This document shows positions 8,578 through 16,887 of a stretch of DNA of 64,000 nt, one piece after another (the stretch's first letter is position 1; each line of letters opens with the position of its first letter). Origin of the DNA: Halobellus ruber (GTDB lineage: Archaea; Halobacteriota; Halobacteria; Halobacteriales; Haloferacaceae); the NCBI RefSeq assembly GCF_014212355.1, contig NZ_JACKXD010000003.1, forward strand, positions 310,001 to 374,000, read 5' to 3'. Below the pieces are notes generated by a model. The model did no database searches, was not told where the DNA came from, and was given only the letters and a program-made list of their open reading frames with translations. The position numbers and the translations under genes are program-made.

Positions 8578-10464
8578 ATGAGCGGGTTCGTCGCGCTCTT
8601 CGACCGGACCGGCGCCGACGTCCGGGGCGACCGGGTCCGATCGATGCTCGACGCCATCGACCACCGGGGGCCCGACGGGAGTGGCACCTGGCGCGACGAC
8701 GGCGTCGCCCTCGGCCACCAGCAGCTCCGATCCACCCCGCAGGCGCGCTACGACGACCAGCCGACCCGACACGCCGGCGTCGTCGTCGCCGGCGACGTTC
8801 GGATCGACAACCGCGACGAACTGCTGGACGCCCTCCCGATCGACGATCCCCCGGAGCAGGTCCCGGACAGTCGAGTCGTGGCGCACGCGTACCGCGAGTG
8901 GGGAACGGACTGCGTCTCCCACCTGATCGGCTCGTTCGCGTTCGCAGTCTGGGACGACTCGGCGTCCCGGCTGTTCCTCGCACGGGACCGCTTCGGGGTC
9001 AAGCCGCTGTACTACCACCTCGACGACGACGTGTTCGCTGCCGCCTCCGAGAAGAAGGCGCTGCTCGCCCTCCCGTCGGTGCCCGGAACGGTCGACGAAC
9101 GCAAGATTGGCGACTTCCTGCTCGCGACGTACGAGGACAAAACGCGGTCGTTCTTCGAGTCGATCCGGCGGCTCCCGCCCGCCCACACGACGACGGTCGA
9201 CGCCGACCGGACGGACACGCGCCGGTACTGGGACCTCGACCCCTCGCGGACGGTCACGCTCGGTTCCGACGCGGCGTACGAGCGCCGGTTCCGCGAACTC
9301 TTCGAACAGGCCGTCGAAAGCCGGCTGCGGTCGGACCCCGGAGGGCGTGTCGGAACCACGCTCAGCGGCGGGATGGACTCGTCGTCGATTGCGGTCGTCG
9401 CCCGCGACCTCCTGCCGGCGGACGTGCCGCTCGCCACCTTCTCGAACGTGTACGACGAGGCACCCTCAAGCGACGAACGCGAGTTCATCGAGTCGGTCAC
9501 GCCCCGGGAGGGGATCGAGCCCCACTACGTGTTTCCGGAGGACACCGGCGTCGTGGTCGACGAGCCGACCTGGCGCACCCACCTCGACCAGCCGCCGCAC
9601 AACACGATGCACTTTGCGGTCTGGGAGCGGACGAAACGCGCCGCCGACACCGGAATGACCGCCGTGCTCGACGGCGCGCTCGGCGACAGCGCCACCGGCT
9701 ACGGACTCGGCCTGCTCCCGGAGCTCCTGAAGACCGGCCGGTGGCGGCACCTCTACCGCGAACTCGACGCGATGGCCGACGTCGTGGACGCGTCGAAGCG
9801 GCACCTGTTCGTCAGACACGTCGTGTCGGCGTTCGTCCCCGACCGGGTGACGCAGCTCCGCCGCCGGCTCCGCGGCGACCCCCTGCCGCTCGACGCCGAG
9901 AACCCCACGCTCGACCCGGGGTTCGTGGAGCGCGCCGGCCTCCGGGCCCGACACCGGGAGGACCGACGTCAAAACACGCTGCTCGCGCCGAGCGCGCGGA
10001 ACCTCCAGCGCCAGTCGCTTCTGACCGGGCGGAACGCAACGAACTTTGAGGCGCTCGACCTGATCCACGCCGCCTTCGGGGTCGAGCCCCGGTATCCGTT
10101 CACGGACGTTCGGTTGGTGGAGTTCTCGCTCGCAATCCCGCCGACACAACAGTTCGCGGACGGCTACACCCGCTCGATCATCCGGCGTGCGCTCGCCGAC
10201 CTGCTGCCTGAGACGGTTCAATGGCGCCCCTGGAAGACGCCGGTGAACGAGGCGTTCTGGAACGCGCTGGCGCGCGAACGGCGGTTGAGCGACATCGACG
10301 ACCCCGACACCGCGCTCGCGGCGTATCTCGACCGCGATGCGCTCGCGGCGGCCCGCGACCGCTTCGAGGCCGATCCGACCTCCGTGGACGCCCGCGCGCT
10401 GTGGCGGGCGCTGTCACTGTCGGTCTGGCTCGACGAGTATCACCCGTCGGCGTCGGATCGCTGA
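8578..10464 (+). CDS. Asparagine-synthetase-like lasso cyclase, copy 1 (C1)
   Basis: 628 residues with an N-terminal glutamine-amidotransferase-like domain (about 1-190) and a C-terminal AMP-forming synthetase domain with the pyrophosphate loop S263-GGMDSSS-270. The N-terminus reads MSGFVALF, so the catalytic Cys2 of true asparagine synthetase is replaced by Ser. This is expected of lasso cyclases, which activate a side-chain carboxylate with ATP and need no ammonia. In the lasso pathway this enzyme joins the core N-terminus to an Asp or Glu. It aligns without gaps, over at least the first 270 residues, with the second copy at 10492-12372 on the other strand, so the two are paralogues. A standard asparagine synthetase is unlikely because of Ser2 and the context. 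Confidence 0.85.
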   Translation: MSGFVALFDRTGADVRGDRVRSMLDAIDHRGPDGSGTWRDDGVALGHQQLRSTPQARYDDQPTRHAGVVVAGDVRIDNRDELLDALPIDDPPEQVPDSRVVAHAYREWGTDCVSHLIGSFAFAVWDDSASRLFLARDRFGVKPLYYHLDDDVFAAASEKKALLALPSVPGTVDERKIGDFLLATYEDKTRSFFESIRRLPPAHTTTVDADRTDTRRYWDLDPSRTVTLGSDAAYERRFRELFEQAVESRLRSDPGGRVGTTLSGGMDSSSIAVVARDLLPADVPLATFSNVYDEAPSSDEREFIESVTPREGIEPHYVFPEDTGVVVDEPTWRTHLDQPPHNTMHFAVWERTKRAADTGMTAVLDGALGDSATGYGLGLLPELLKTGRWRHLYRELDAMADVVDASKRHLFVRHVVSAFVPDRVTQLRRRLRGDPLPLDAENPTLDPGFVERAGLRARHREDRRQNTLLAPSARNLQRQSLLTGRNATNFEALDLIHAAFGVEPRYPFTDVRLVEFSLAIPPTQQFADGYTRSIIRRALADLLPETVQWRPWKTPVNEAFWNALARERRLSDIDDPDTALAAYLDRDALAAARDRFEADPTSVDARALWRALSLSVWLDEYHPSASDR

Positions 10465-10491
10465 CGGATGTGTGCCGTCTCACAGGCGGAC

Positions 10492-12372
10492 TCACTCGTC
10501 CGTCGCGTGGTCCGACAGCCACACCGAGAGCGCGATGGCCTTCCGCAGCGCGAGCGAGTCGGCGCCCCCCTCCGTGTCGGCGAACCGCTCGTACGACGCT
10601 TCGAGTGCCTCCACGTCCAGATACCGGGCAAGGGGTCCGGGCTCCCGTAGCAACTCCTGCAGCCGCCGGTCGTCGTTTCTGAGCGCGTTGTTGAACGCCT
10701 CGCCCGGCATCGCCTTCCACGGCCGCCACTGGATCTCGTCGGGCAACAGATCACCGAGCGACCGCCGAATGATCGACCGCGTCCACCCATCCGACAGCTG
10801 CTGGCCCGGGGGGATCGCGAGGCAGAACTCCGCCAGCCGCACGTCGGCGAACGGGTACCGCGGCTCGACGCCGAACGCCGCGGAGATCTGGTCGAGTGTC
10901 TCGAACGTCGCGGTGAGCCGCCCCGAGAGCAACGACTGCCGCTGTTGGTACCGGGCGCTCTGCTCGAAGAGGGAGACGGTCGGCTCCAGCGACCGGTACC
11001 GCTCCCGGAGGTCGTGCGCGCGGACGAAGTCGGGATCAAGCGTCGGGTTCATACGTTCGACGAGGATCGGTTCACCGCGAACACGTCGAGCGAGCCGCCT
11101 CGCCCACGTCGGCACCAGCGGCGCGACGGCGTTCCCGCGCAGCAACCGGCGTTCCGGCGTCCCGACCACCTGGCTCAGCGCCGACAGCTCCCGGTGGAGC
11201 CGCAGCCACCGCCCGGTCTTCAGAAGTTCCGGCAGGTACGCGAGGCCGTGACTGACCGTCTCGTCCCCCAGTTCCCCCTTCAGCTGCACCCGCACGCCGA
11301 CATCGCTGACGCGCTTTGCGCGCTCCCACTTCCCGAAATGCGTCGTGTCGTGTGGGGGGTGATCCAGGTACTGTCGGACGTCGTCGGCGTCGACCACGAT
11401 GCCGACATCGTCCAGGAAGATGTACTCCGAGGTGATGCCGTCCCGCCGGGCGACCGTCTCAATGAACTCGCGCTCGTCGCTCGACGGAGCCTCGTCGTAC
11501 ACATCGGAGAACGTGTAGAGCGGCTCCGACTCCGGGAGCAACGCCCGCGCCGTCACCGCGATCGACGAGGAGTCCAGTCCACCGCTGAGGTCGGCGCCGA
11601 CCGGCCTGTCGGCGGTCGACCGGAGACGGCGCTCGACCGCTCGCTCGAAGAGTTCGCGGAACCGACGCTCGTACGCCGCGTCCGACTCCAGGGTCTCGGT
11701 GCGCGTCACGTCCAGATCCCAGTACCGCCGGCGCCGCTCCTCGTCGTCTCCAACGACCATCGCGTGTGCGGGCGGGAGCCGCCGGAGCGACTCGAAGTAG
11801 CTGGTGGTCTGCGCCTCGAACCGGTGGAGCAGGAAGTCGCCGACCGCGACGTCCGAGACGTCGGTCGACACCCCCGGGATCGTCAGGAGGGCCTTCGGCG
11901 CGGACGCGACCGCGAACACGTCGTCGTCGAGGTGGTAGTACAGCGGCTTGACGCCGAAGTGATCGCGCGCACAGAAGACCGTCCCCGCGTCGGCGTCCCA
12001 GACGACGAACGCGAACGCGCCGCACAGCCGGTCCACGCAGTCCTCGCCCCACTCTTGATACGCCGCGAGCAGGAGCCAGCTGTCGGGGACGCGCTCCGGC
12101 TGCTCCGTGATCGACAGCGCCTCCACCAGTTCGGGCCGGTTGTCGAGCCGGGCGTCCGCCGCGAGGACGACCCCCGCCTCGTGTTCGGGCTGGTTCGCGA
12201 ACGCCGCTTCGGGCGTCGTTCGGAGCTGTTGGTGGCCGATTCCGACGTGGCCGTCGGCCCACTCGCCGCGTCCGTCGGGCCCTCGGTGGTCGATCGCGTC
12301 AAGCGCCGCGGGCAGCGCCGCCGAGGCGAGCCCGCCCCCGTCGCGATCGAACACGCAGACGATGCCGCTCAC
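10492..12372 (-). CDS. Asparagine-synthetase-like lasso cyclase, copy 2 (C2)
   Basis: 626 residues from a GTG start, chosen because VSGIVCVF then lines up residue for residue with the start of copy 1; an upstream ATG at 12396 would add eight residues. Position 2 is Ser, so glutaminase activity should be absent. The pyrophosphate loop is S263-GGLDSSS-270, the same position as in copy 1. The gene points against copy 1 with only 27 bases between the stop codons, and lies downstream of the sulfatase-family gene on the same strand, so those two probably form one transcript. Two cyclases beside two precursors suggest one enzyme per peptide or a hetero-assembly; this is inference. Confidence 0.83.
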   Translation of the reverse strand: MSGIVCVFDRDGGGLASAALPAALDAIDHRGPDGRGEWADGHVGIGHQQLRTTPEAAFANQPEHEAGVVLAADARLDNRPELVEALSITEQPERVPDSWLLLAAYQEWGEDCVDRLCGAFAFVVWDADAGTVFCARDHFGVKPLYYHLDDDVFAVASAPKALLTIPGVSTDVSDVAVGDFLLHRFEAQTTSYFESLRRLPPAHAMVVGDDEERRRRYWDLDVTRTETLESDAAYERRFRELFERAVERRLRSTADRPVGADLSGGLDSSSIAVTARALLPESEPLYTFSDVYDEAPSSDEREFIETVARRDGITSEYIFLDDVGIVVDADDVRQYLDHPPHDTTHFGKWERAKRVSDVGVRVQLKGELGDETVSHGLAYLPELLKTGRWLRLHRELSALSQVVGTPERRLLRGNAVAPLVPTWARRLARRVRGEPILVERMNPTLDPDFVRAHDLRERYRSLEPTVSLFEQSARYQQRQSLLSGRLTATFETLDQISAAFGVEPRYPFADVRLAEFCLAIPPGQQLSDGWTRSIIRRSLGDLLPDEIQWRPWKAMPGEAFNNALRNDDRRLQELLREPGPLARYLDVEALEASYERFADTEGGADSLALRKAIALSVWLSDHATDE

Positions 12373-12438
12373 CCGTGGACCCTCACGACGCATCACGCCC
12401 GGCCGGGCGCCCCGACGTCCGGACCGATCGGGTCGGTG

Positions 12439-13923
12439 TCATCGGTACCCGAGGTTCTCGAGCCGGGCCCGTACCTCGGCTGGCTGTTCCTCGTCCGCTG
12501 TTCGCCACGCCACGTCGTCGCCCTCCGCCTTCGGCGAGCGCCGCACCCACGCCGCAACCTCGGGGGGCGGCGGCGGCGTCTCGCGGTCCGGGCGGACGGT
12601 CCGGTGATCCGCCGCGTACTCGTACGAGGTTGCGGCGACCGTATCGTCGTCCCAACCGCACTCGTACACGTCGACGTACTCGTCGTAGATACAGGCGACC
12701 TTCCGCACGGTGTGGTTGTCCACCAGTTCGGCGTCGAACTCCTCGCGGGCGAGCAACTGCACCTCGATCGTCGGCCCGTCGACACACGTGATGACGGCGC
12801 CGCCCGGACCGCGGCTGTACGCGTTGACCGCGTCGACGAACGCCGCCGTGTCGGCGATCTTGCCCGCAACAACGTCGGTCAGCGCCCGGCCGAGGCCGGC
12901 GATCGAGACCGGCGCGTCGACCCTTCGGTCGCTCCGGTCCCACTCCGTCGGCGGATCGACGATCAGCGGAACGTGTATGCCGTTGGGGTGCAGCGACAGG
13001 CCGTGGCCGGCGACCCCGTCGGTGCCGAACAGTTGCCCGTGGTCGCCCACCACAACGACGAGCGAGTCCTCGAATACGGACGGCTGGTCGTCGCGCCACC
13101 GCTCGACGAGCCGGTCGGCCTCCCGGGAGAACTCCCGGTAGATCTCCGCTTCGGCCTCGAAGGCGCCCGCCCAGTCCCCGAAGACGGCGCGAACGTCCTC
13201 CGGCAGCGGGTCGTCGGTGAACAAGTAAAACAGGTTGCTCGGGAGGTTCCGGAGCGCCGCCTCCTCCTCGGGTGACCGCGACGACTCCTGTCCCGGTGGT
13301 GCCCCGTAGTAGGGGTTGTGTGGGTCCAGCAGGTTCATCACCGTCAGGACGGGCTCCGTTTGCTCCGCGAGGTACGACTCCAGGTGCGAGATGACTCGCC
13401 GCCCGTGGTGTGGATACGTCGGCTCCGTGTCCGAAAACCGGCGATACGCCGCGTACCCCGTGTTGACCAGGTTTCGCAGGCGGTGCGGCTGTGCAAGTAT
13501 CGTCCGCAGGAGCGAAAGGCCCGCACTCGCGCTCAGTTCGTCGACGTGGTTGACTGGGACGAACTCCGAGCGGAGCAGTTTCGTGCCGATGTAGTCGTTG
13601 GAGTCGTCGACGCACTCGCCGAACCCGGTCGCCGAACTGAACTGGGGATTCTCGCTGAACAACGCCGTCGCGTAGCCGTTCTCCCGTGCGGTCGTCGTCA
13701 GCGCCGCCTGCCGTCCAGTCATCCGACGTTCGACGCGTGTGACGCCGTGGTCGATCGGGTCCTGGCCGGCGAACAGGGAGGCGTGGGCCGGCAGCGTCCA
13801 CGCGCCCGAGGAGTAACACCGCGACCACTGGAGCGGCAGGGAACGGAGGAACGGTGTCACTGCGTCGGAGGCTGTCGACTCCCGGAGGCAGTCGAGCGTG
13901 AGAACCTGCACTGACGGGGGCAT
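12439..13923 (-). CDS. Sulfatase / alkaline-phosphatase-superfamily enzyme within the lasso-type cluster
   Basis: 494 residues. An N-terminal metal-binding motif L-T-L-D(11)-C precedes the nucleophile region SSGAWTLPAHASLFAG. The Cys-x-Pro-x-Arg formylglycine motif of classical sulfatases is absent and Thr takes the nucleophile position, as in many haloarchaeal members. A second metal motif, VVVGDHGQLFG, and a later Gly-His (VAGHGLSLHPNGIHVP) complete the fold. There is no signal peptide. It could act as a phosphatase, phosphodiesterase or phosphotransferase; the substrate is unknown. It is transcribed divergently from the two precursors and directly ahead of cyclase 2, so it may modify the peptide, but a sulfatase is not a standard lasso component. 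An unrelated passenger is the alternative. Confidence 0.7.
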   Translation of the reverse strand: MPPSVQVLTLDCLRESTASDAVTPFLRSLPLQWSRCYSSGAWTLPAHASLFAGQDPIDHGVTRVERRMTGRQAALTTTARENGYATALFSENPQFSSATGFGECVDDSNDYIGTKLLRSEFVPVNHVDELSASAGLSLLRTILAQPHRLRNLVNTGYAAYRRFSDTEPTYPHHGRRVISHLESYLAEQTEPVLTVMNLLDPHNPYYGAPPGQESSRSPEEEAALRNLPSNLFYLFTDDPLPEDVRAVFGDWAGAFEAEAEIYREFSREADRLVERWRDDQPSVFEDSLVVVVGDHGQLFGTDGVAGHGLSLHPNGIHVPLIVDPPTEWDRSDRRVDAPVSIAGLGRALTDVVAGKIADTAAFVDAVNAYSRGPGGAVITCVDGPTIEVQLLAREEFDAELVDNHTVRKVACIYDEYVDVYECGWDDDTVAATSYEYAADHRTVRPDRETPPPPPEVAAWVRRSPKAEGDDVAWRTADEEQPAEVRARLENLGYR

Positions 13924-14045
13924 CTGGTCTGTCTTCCGGTGAACCGGTTACGTAATTAAACGTTTCCACCGATCGAGGGTTCGAACGGTAGATGTTACTG
14001 GGTTAATATTATATGTCTCGGTTTTGTACGTGTATGTGAGTTGGA
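13924..14045. promoter_or_regulatory. Divergent promoter region: sulfatase/C2 leftward, precursors rightward
   Basis: Two AT-rich boxes can be seen. CGTAATTAAAC (13951-13961), read leftward, sits about 30-40 bases before the sulfatase-family ATG at 13923. TTAATATTATAT (14003-14014), read rightward, sits about 32-43 bases before the first precursor ATG at 14046. Both spacings suit a haloarchaeal TATA box with a short or absent leader. The shared region allows co-regulation of the peptides and the cyclase-2 transcript. No operator palindrome was found. Confidence 0.6.
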
Positions 14046-14207
14046 ATGACAAAAGAGTACCAAACTCCGGAAGTGACCGAGTACGGCCCCGTATCGACAG
14101 TCACCGAGGGCAGCGGCACCAACAAGGTCGGAAGCGGAAGCGACGAGTTCAGTAGCGGTACATCGCTGACCGGATCGGTCGGGACTGGTAGCAACATTGG
14201 CCCATAG
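14046..14207 (+). CDS. Lasso-type RiPP precursor peptide 1
   Basis: 53 residues. The leader carries the canonical lasso motif Y-x-x-P-x-L/V-x-x-x-G-x(5)-T as Tyr5, Pro8, Val10, Gly14 and Thr20. With Thr20 as the penultimate leader residue, cleavage after Glu21 would give a 32-residue core starting at Gly22. Ring-closing Asp/Glu normally sits at core positions 7-9, but here these are Val, Gly and Ser; the first acids are Asp33 and Glu34 (core 12 and 13). The core is Gly/Ser/Thr-rich and ends Ile-Gly-Pro. If a second Thr-x site (Thr25-Asn26) were used, Asp33 and Glu34 would be core 7 and 8. The second precursor follows 39 bases downstream. It is too short to be found by length-filtered gene callers. 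Confidence 0.8.
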   Translation: MTKEYQTPEVTEYGPVSTVTEGSGTNKVGSGSDEFSSGTSLTGSVGTGSNIGP

Positions 14208-14246
14208 CCGCCGTTCGCACGAACAACCACCAAGGAAGACACGACA

Positions 14247-14390
14247 ATGACAAAGGAGTACGACACCCCAGAAGTGACCGAGTACGGCCCGGTCGCGACG
14301 ATCACCGAGGCTGGAATCACAAACAAGAAAGGCAGCTCGACCGACGAGTACTCGAAACAGACCGGACTCACCGGATCGGATATTCCATAA
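14247..14390 (+). CDS. Lasso-type RiPP precursor peptide 2
   Basis: 47 residues, collinear with precursor 1 through residue 44. The leader has Tyr5, Pro8, Val10, Gly14 and Thr20. Positions identical between the two cores are Thr25, Asn26, Lys27, Gly29, Ser30, Asp33, Glu34, Ser36, Thr39, Leu41, Thr42, Gly43 and Ser44, with Phe or Tyr at 35. Canonical cleavage after Glu21 gives a 26-residue core starting at Ala22 and, as in precursor 1, no acid at core 7-9. It ends Asp-Ile-Pro. A weak Shine-Dalgarno-like AAGGAAG precedes the ATG. It lies in the same short operon as precursor 1 and is followed by a MITE-like palindrome. Confidence 0.8.
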   Translation: MTKEYDTPEVTEYGPVATITEAGITNKKGSSTDEYSKQTGLTGSDIP

Positions 14391-14404
14391 CAGTCCGGAC
14401 TGTC

Positions 14405-14486
14405 ATAGTAGCGTTTGCAACTGGTTGCACATCCGATCGCACGCCGTCGTGCGATCGAGTGAGCGAAGACTTGCAAACGCTACTAT
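14405..14486. repeat. MITE-like palindrome, family B, copy 1
   Basis: 82 bases bounded by inverted copies of ATAGTAGCGTTTGCAA, with an inner palindrome GATCGCACGCC/CGTGCGATC. A diverged copy in inverted internal order lies at 23698-23777. It has no coding capacity, so it is probably a non-autonomous miniature element. It sits just after the second precursor and before the convergent B2 gene, where its hairpin could also stop transcription from either side. Confidence 0.7.
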
Positions 14487-14501
14487 ACCCGCAACTACAG
14501 A

Positions 14502-14948
14502 TTATAACCGCTCGACAGCGTCAAGCGACGGCAGCGGGTCGAACCGGCTTAGATCGTCGAGGTCGCCCAGGATAATGTCCCCATCCAGTTCGAGCCAACT
14601 GTGGGCCTGGAGTCCCCCGTTGTCCTCCTTGGCCACGCCGATCCTGTGTTCCGGGGCGTAGCCGTACGCCCGGAGCAGGGCCTCGGCCGCGAGCGAACGT
14701 GTGAGACACTTGCGGCCTCCCGGCAGGCCGCGGTCCGCCGCCCCGACCGCGGACACGACCCGTGCGTGCTTCGGATCCCCGCGACGCCCCCGCCCGACCT
14801 GCCGGCCGCCCCACAGGAGCGCCCGCCGGACGCGAACGAACGAGACCAGACGAAGGATCACTGGCAGCGACGCGAGCAGCGCCGCCGCCGCCAGGACTCG
14901 GAGCTGATCGCCGGCCGGGAGTGCGAGCAAGCTTCTGACTCGACCCAT
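14502..14948 (-). CDS. Transglutaminase-like leader peptidase (lasso B2)
   Basis: 148 residues, typical of a discrete lasso B2 protease. A hydrophobic segment at about 15-37 is followed by the catalytic region: Cys81 in GGRKCLTRSLAAE, His116 in QAHSWLELDG and Asp123 in DGDIILGD, the Cys-His-Asp triad of the transglutaminase-core family PF13471. This enzyme removes the leader from the precursor after it is presented by the PqqD-like B1 protein encoded at 6976. The gene is convergent to the precursors and divergent from the ABC exporter. The short N-terminal membrane segment could hold the processing complex at the membrane. I see no missing key residue. Confidence 0.87.
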   Translation of the reverse strand: MGRVRSLLALPAGDQLRVLAAAALLASLPVILRLVSFVRVRRALLWGGRQVGRGRRGDPKHARVVSAVGAADRGLPGGRKCLTRSLAAEALLRAYGYAPEHRIGVAKEDNGGLQAHSWLELDGDIILGDLDDLSRFDPLPSLDAVERL

Positions 14949-15108
14949 TCAGTCTGTCCCTTCTGCCCGAACCAAACTAAATCTGTCCCGCGGGACGCCG
15001 GGTCCCGCGTCTGTACGACCCCGGCTTCCGACCTCACCGTTCCCGAAGGCATTTGTCCCAGTCCGACCAATCGGGTCCAACGACGGACTTGTCGGGCATA
15101 CTGAATCT

Positions 15109-16887
15109 ATGACGGCCACGACACGCGAGAAACTCGGGGCGGTCCGTGAGGTCATCCAGTTCCGCCCCGGGCTGGAAGCCGTGATCGTTGTGCTGAGTCT
15201 CGGGACCGCGTTGCTGGAGGGTGTTGGCGTGGGATTCATTCTCCCGATCGTCGAGGTGGCCCAGTCGTCGGGGTCGCTCTCCGAGGCCGACGGAATTCTC
15301 CGGGTTTTCGTGCGCGCGTACTCCGTGCTCGGCGTCCCGTTCACGCTCGAAACGCTCATCATTGGGATCGCAGGCGTAATGACCGTTCGGTTCGGGTTGA
15401 GCTTCCTCACCGCGTGGCTGCGGGCGATCCTCGGATTCGAGTATCAACGGGAGCTCCGCCAGCAGCTCTACGAGGCGCTGTTGTACGGTCCGGTGGAGTA
15501 CATCGATCGGAGCGGGTCCGACGACCTGCTCAACAGCATCATCACCGAGACGGTGATGGCGGCCAGCGTGGTCACGTCGATGGTTCGGATCGCGAACATC
15601 ACGCTTCGCGGGCTGATCTACCTGGGGATCGCAACGTACCTGTCGCCGCGGCTGACCGCCGTCGCCGTGGTGACGCTCGGACTCAGCACGGGGCTGGTCC
15701 GGTACGTCATCGAACCCGCCTACGACGTCGGCGAGGAGATTGCGAGCGTGAACGACACCGTCCAAACTATCGCGCAGGCGGGGATCCAGGGCATCCACGA
15801 CGTCCGGCTGTTCAACCGCGAGTCGCGGTTCGCCGACCGAATGCGGTCGGCGCTCGACAAGCGGGTCTCGGTCGGCGCGCGGATGAAGCGGAACGAGGCC
15901 GCGCTCGGGAACGTCAACCAACTACTGAACGCGCTCGTCATCTTCGGGCTGGTGTACGCCGCCTTCCGGTTCACCCCGCTGTCGCTCGCGGAGATCAGCG
16001 TCTTCCTGTTCGCCGTGTTTCGGCTCTCCCCGGTCATAAACCAGATCAATACCGCCGTGTACACGCTGGACGGCCAACTGCCGCATCTGATCCGGATTCG
16101 GTCGAAGGTGCAGGAACTGGACGAACTCCGTAGCGCCGCCGAAACCGGATCGGAGCCGGTGTCGTCCGTGGAGCGGGTCGCGTTCGACGACGTTTCCTTC
16201 GCGTACGACGACGATCAGGTACTCGATGGCGTCTCCTTCGAGGTCGCGCGCGGCGAGAAGATCGCGTTCGTCGGGCCCTCGGGTGCCGGCAAGTCGACGA
16301 TCGTTTCGCTGCTCGGCCGGCTACGCTCGCCCGACGCCGGCCGCATCCGCGCGGACGGGACGCCCATCGACGCGTTCGACGTCGAACAGTGGCGCGAGCG
16401 CGTCGCGGTCGTCCGCCAGGACCCCTTCCTGTTCGACGACACCCTCGAAGCGAACGTCAAAGTCGGCAACCAGGACGCCTCGCGCCGAGATGTCGAGTGG
16501 GCCTGCAGGATCGCACGCGTCACGGAGTTCCTCCCGGAACTTCCCGACGGGTACGAGACCGAACTCGGCGAGAACGGCGTCCGGCTCTCCGGCGGCCAGC
16601 GGCAGCGCGTCGCCATCGCGCGCGCCGTCCTCAAGGACGCCGATGTGCTGGTGCTCGACGAGGCGACGAGCGACCTGGACTCGAACATCGAACAGGAGGT
16701 GTACCGCGGCCTCCGTGATCTGGAGGGACAGCGCGCGACGATCGCCATCGCACACGACCTCTCGACGGTCAGCGACGCCGACCGCATCTACACGCTCGTC
16801 GATGGGTCGATCACCGAAGTCGGGACCCACAGCCAACTGCTCGAACGCGATGGGACCTATGCCGACCTGTACGCCACGCAGACGTAA
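15109..16887 (+). CDS. ABC exporter with fused membrane and ATPase domains (lasso D)
   Basis: 592 residues. An N-terminal membrane domain with about six segments (to about 330) is followed by an ATPase domain with Walker A G389-PSGAGKST, signature LSGGQ near 493 and Walker B VLVLDEATSD near 514. This is the half-transporter architecture of lasso D proteins, which export the mature peptide and give the producer immunity, probably as a homodimer. There is no C39 peptidase domain at the N-terminus, consistent with separate leader cleavage by B2. It starts 160 bases from the B2 gene, which points away. The position makes it the likely right end of the cluster. Confidence 0.87.
   Translation: MTATTREKLGAVREVIQFRPGLEAVIVVLSLGTALLEGVGVGFILPIVEVAQSSGSLSEADGILRVFVRAYSVLGVPFTLETLIIGIAGVMTVRFGLSFLTAWLRAILGFEYQRELRQQLYEALLYGPVEYIDRSGSDDLLNSIITETVMAASVVTSMVRIANITLRGLIYLGIATYLSPRLTAVAVVTLGLSTGLVRYVIEPAYDVGEEIASVNDTVQTIAQAGIQGIHDVRLFNRESRFADRMRSALDKRVSVGARMKRNEAALGNVNQLLNALVIFGLVYAAFRFTPLSLAEISVFLFAVFRLSPVINQINTAVYTLDGQLPHLIRIRSKVQELDELRSAAETGSEPVSSVERVAFDDVSFAYDDDQVLDGVSFEVARGEKIAFVGPSGAGKSTIVSLLGRLRSPDAGRIRADGTPIDAFDVEQWRERVAVVRQDPFLFDDTLEANVKVGNQDASRRDVEWACRIARVTEFLPELPDGYETELGENGVRLSGGQRQRVAIARAVLKDADVLVLDEATSDLDSNIEQEVYRGLRDLEGQRATIAIAHDLSTVSDADRIYTLVDGSITEVGTHSQLLERDGTYADLYATQT

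Noticed and set aside
12383-13969. Long minus-strand frame of over 500 codons overlapping the sulfatase-family gene
   Set aside because: It is another frame of the same DNA, Arg/Pro-rich with no motifs, while the called frame has metal-binding motifs.
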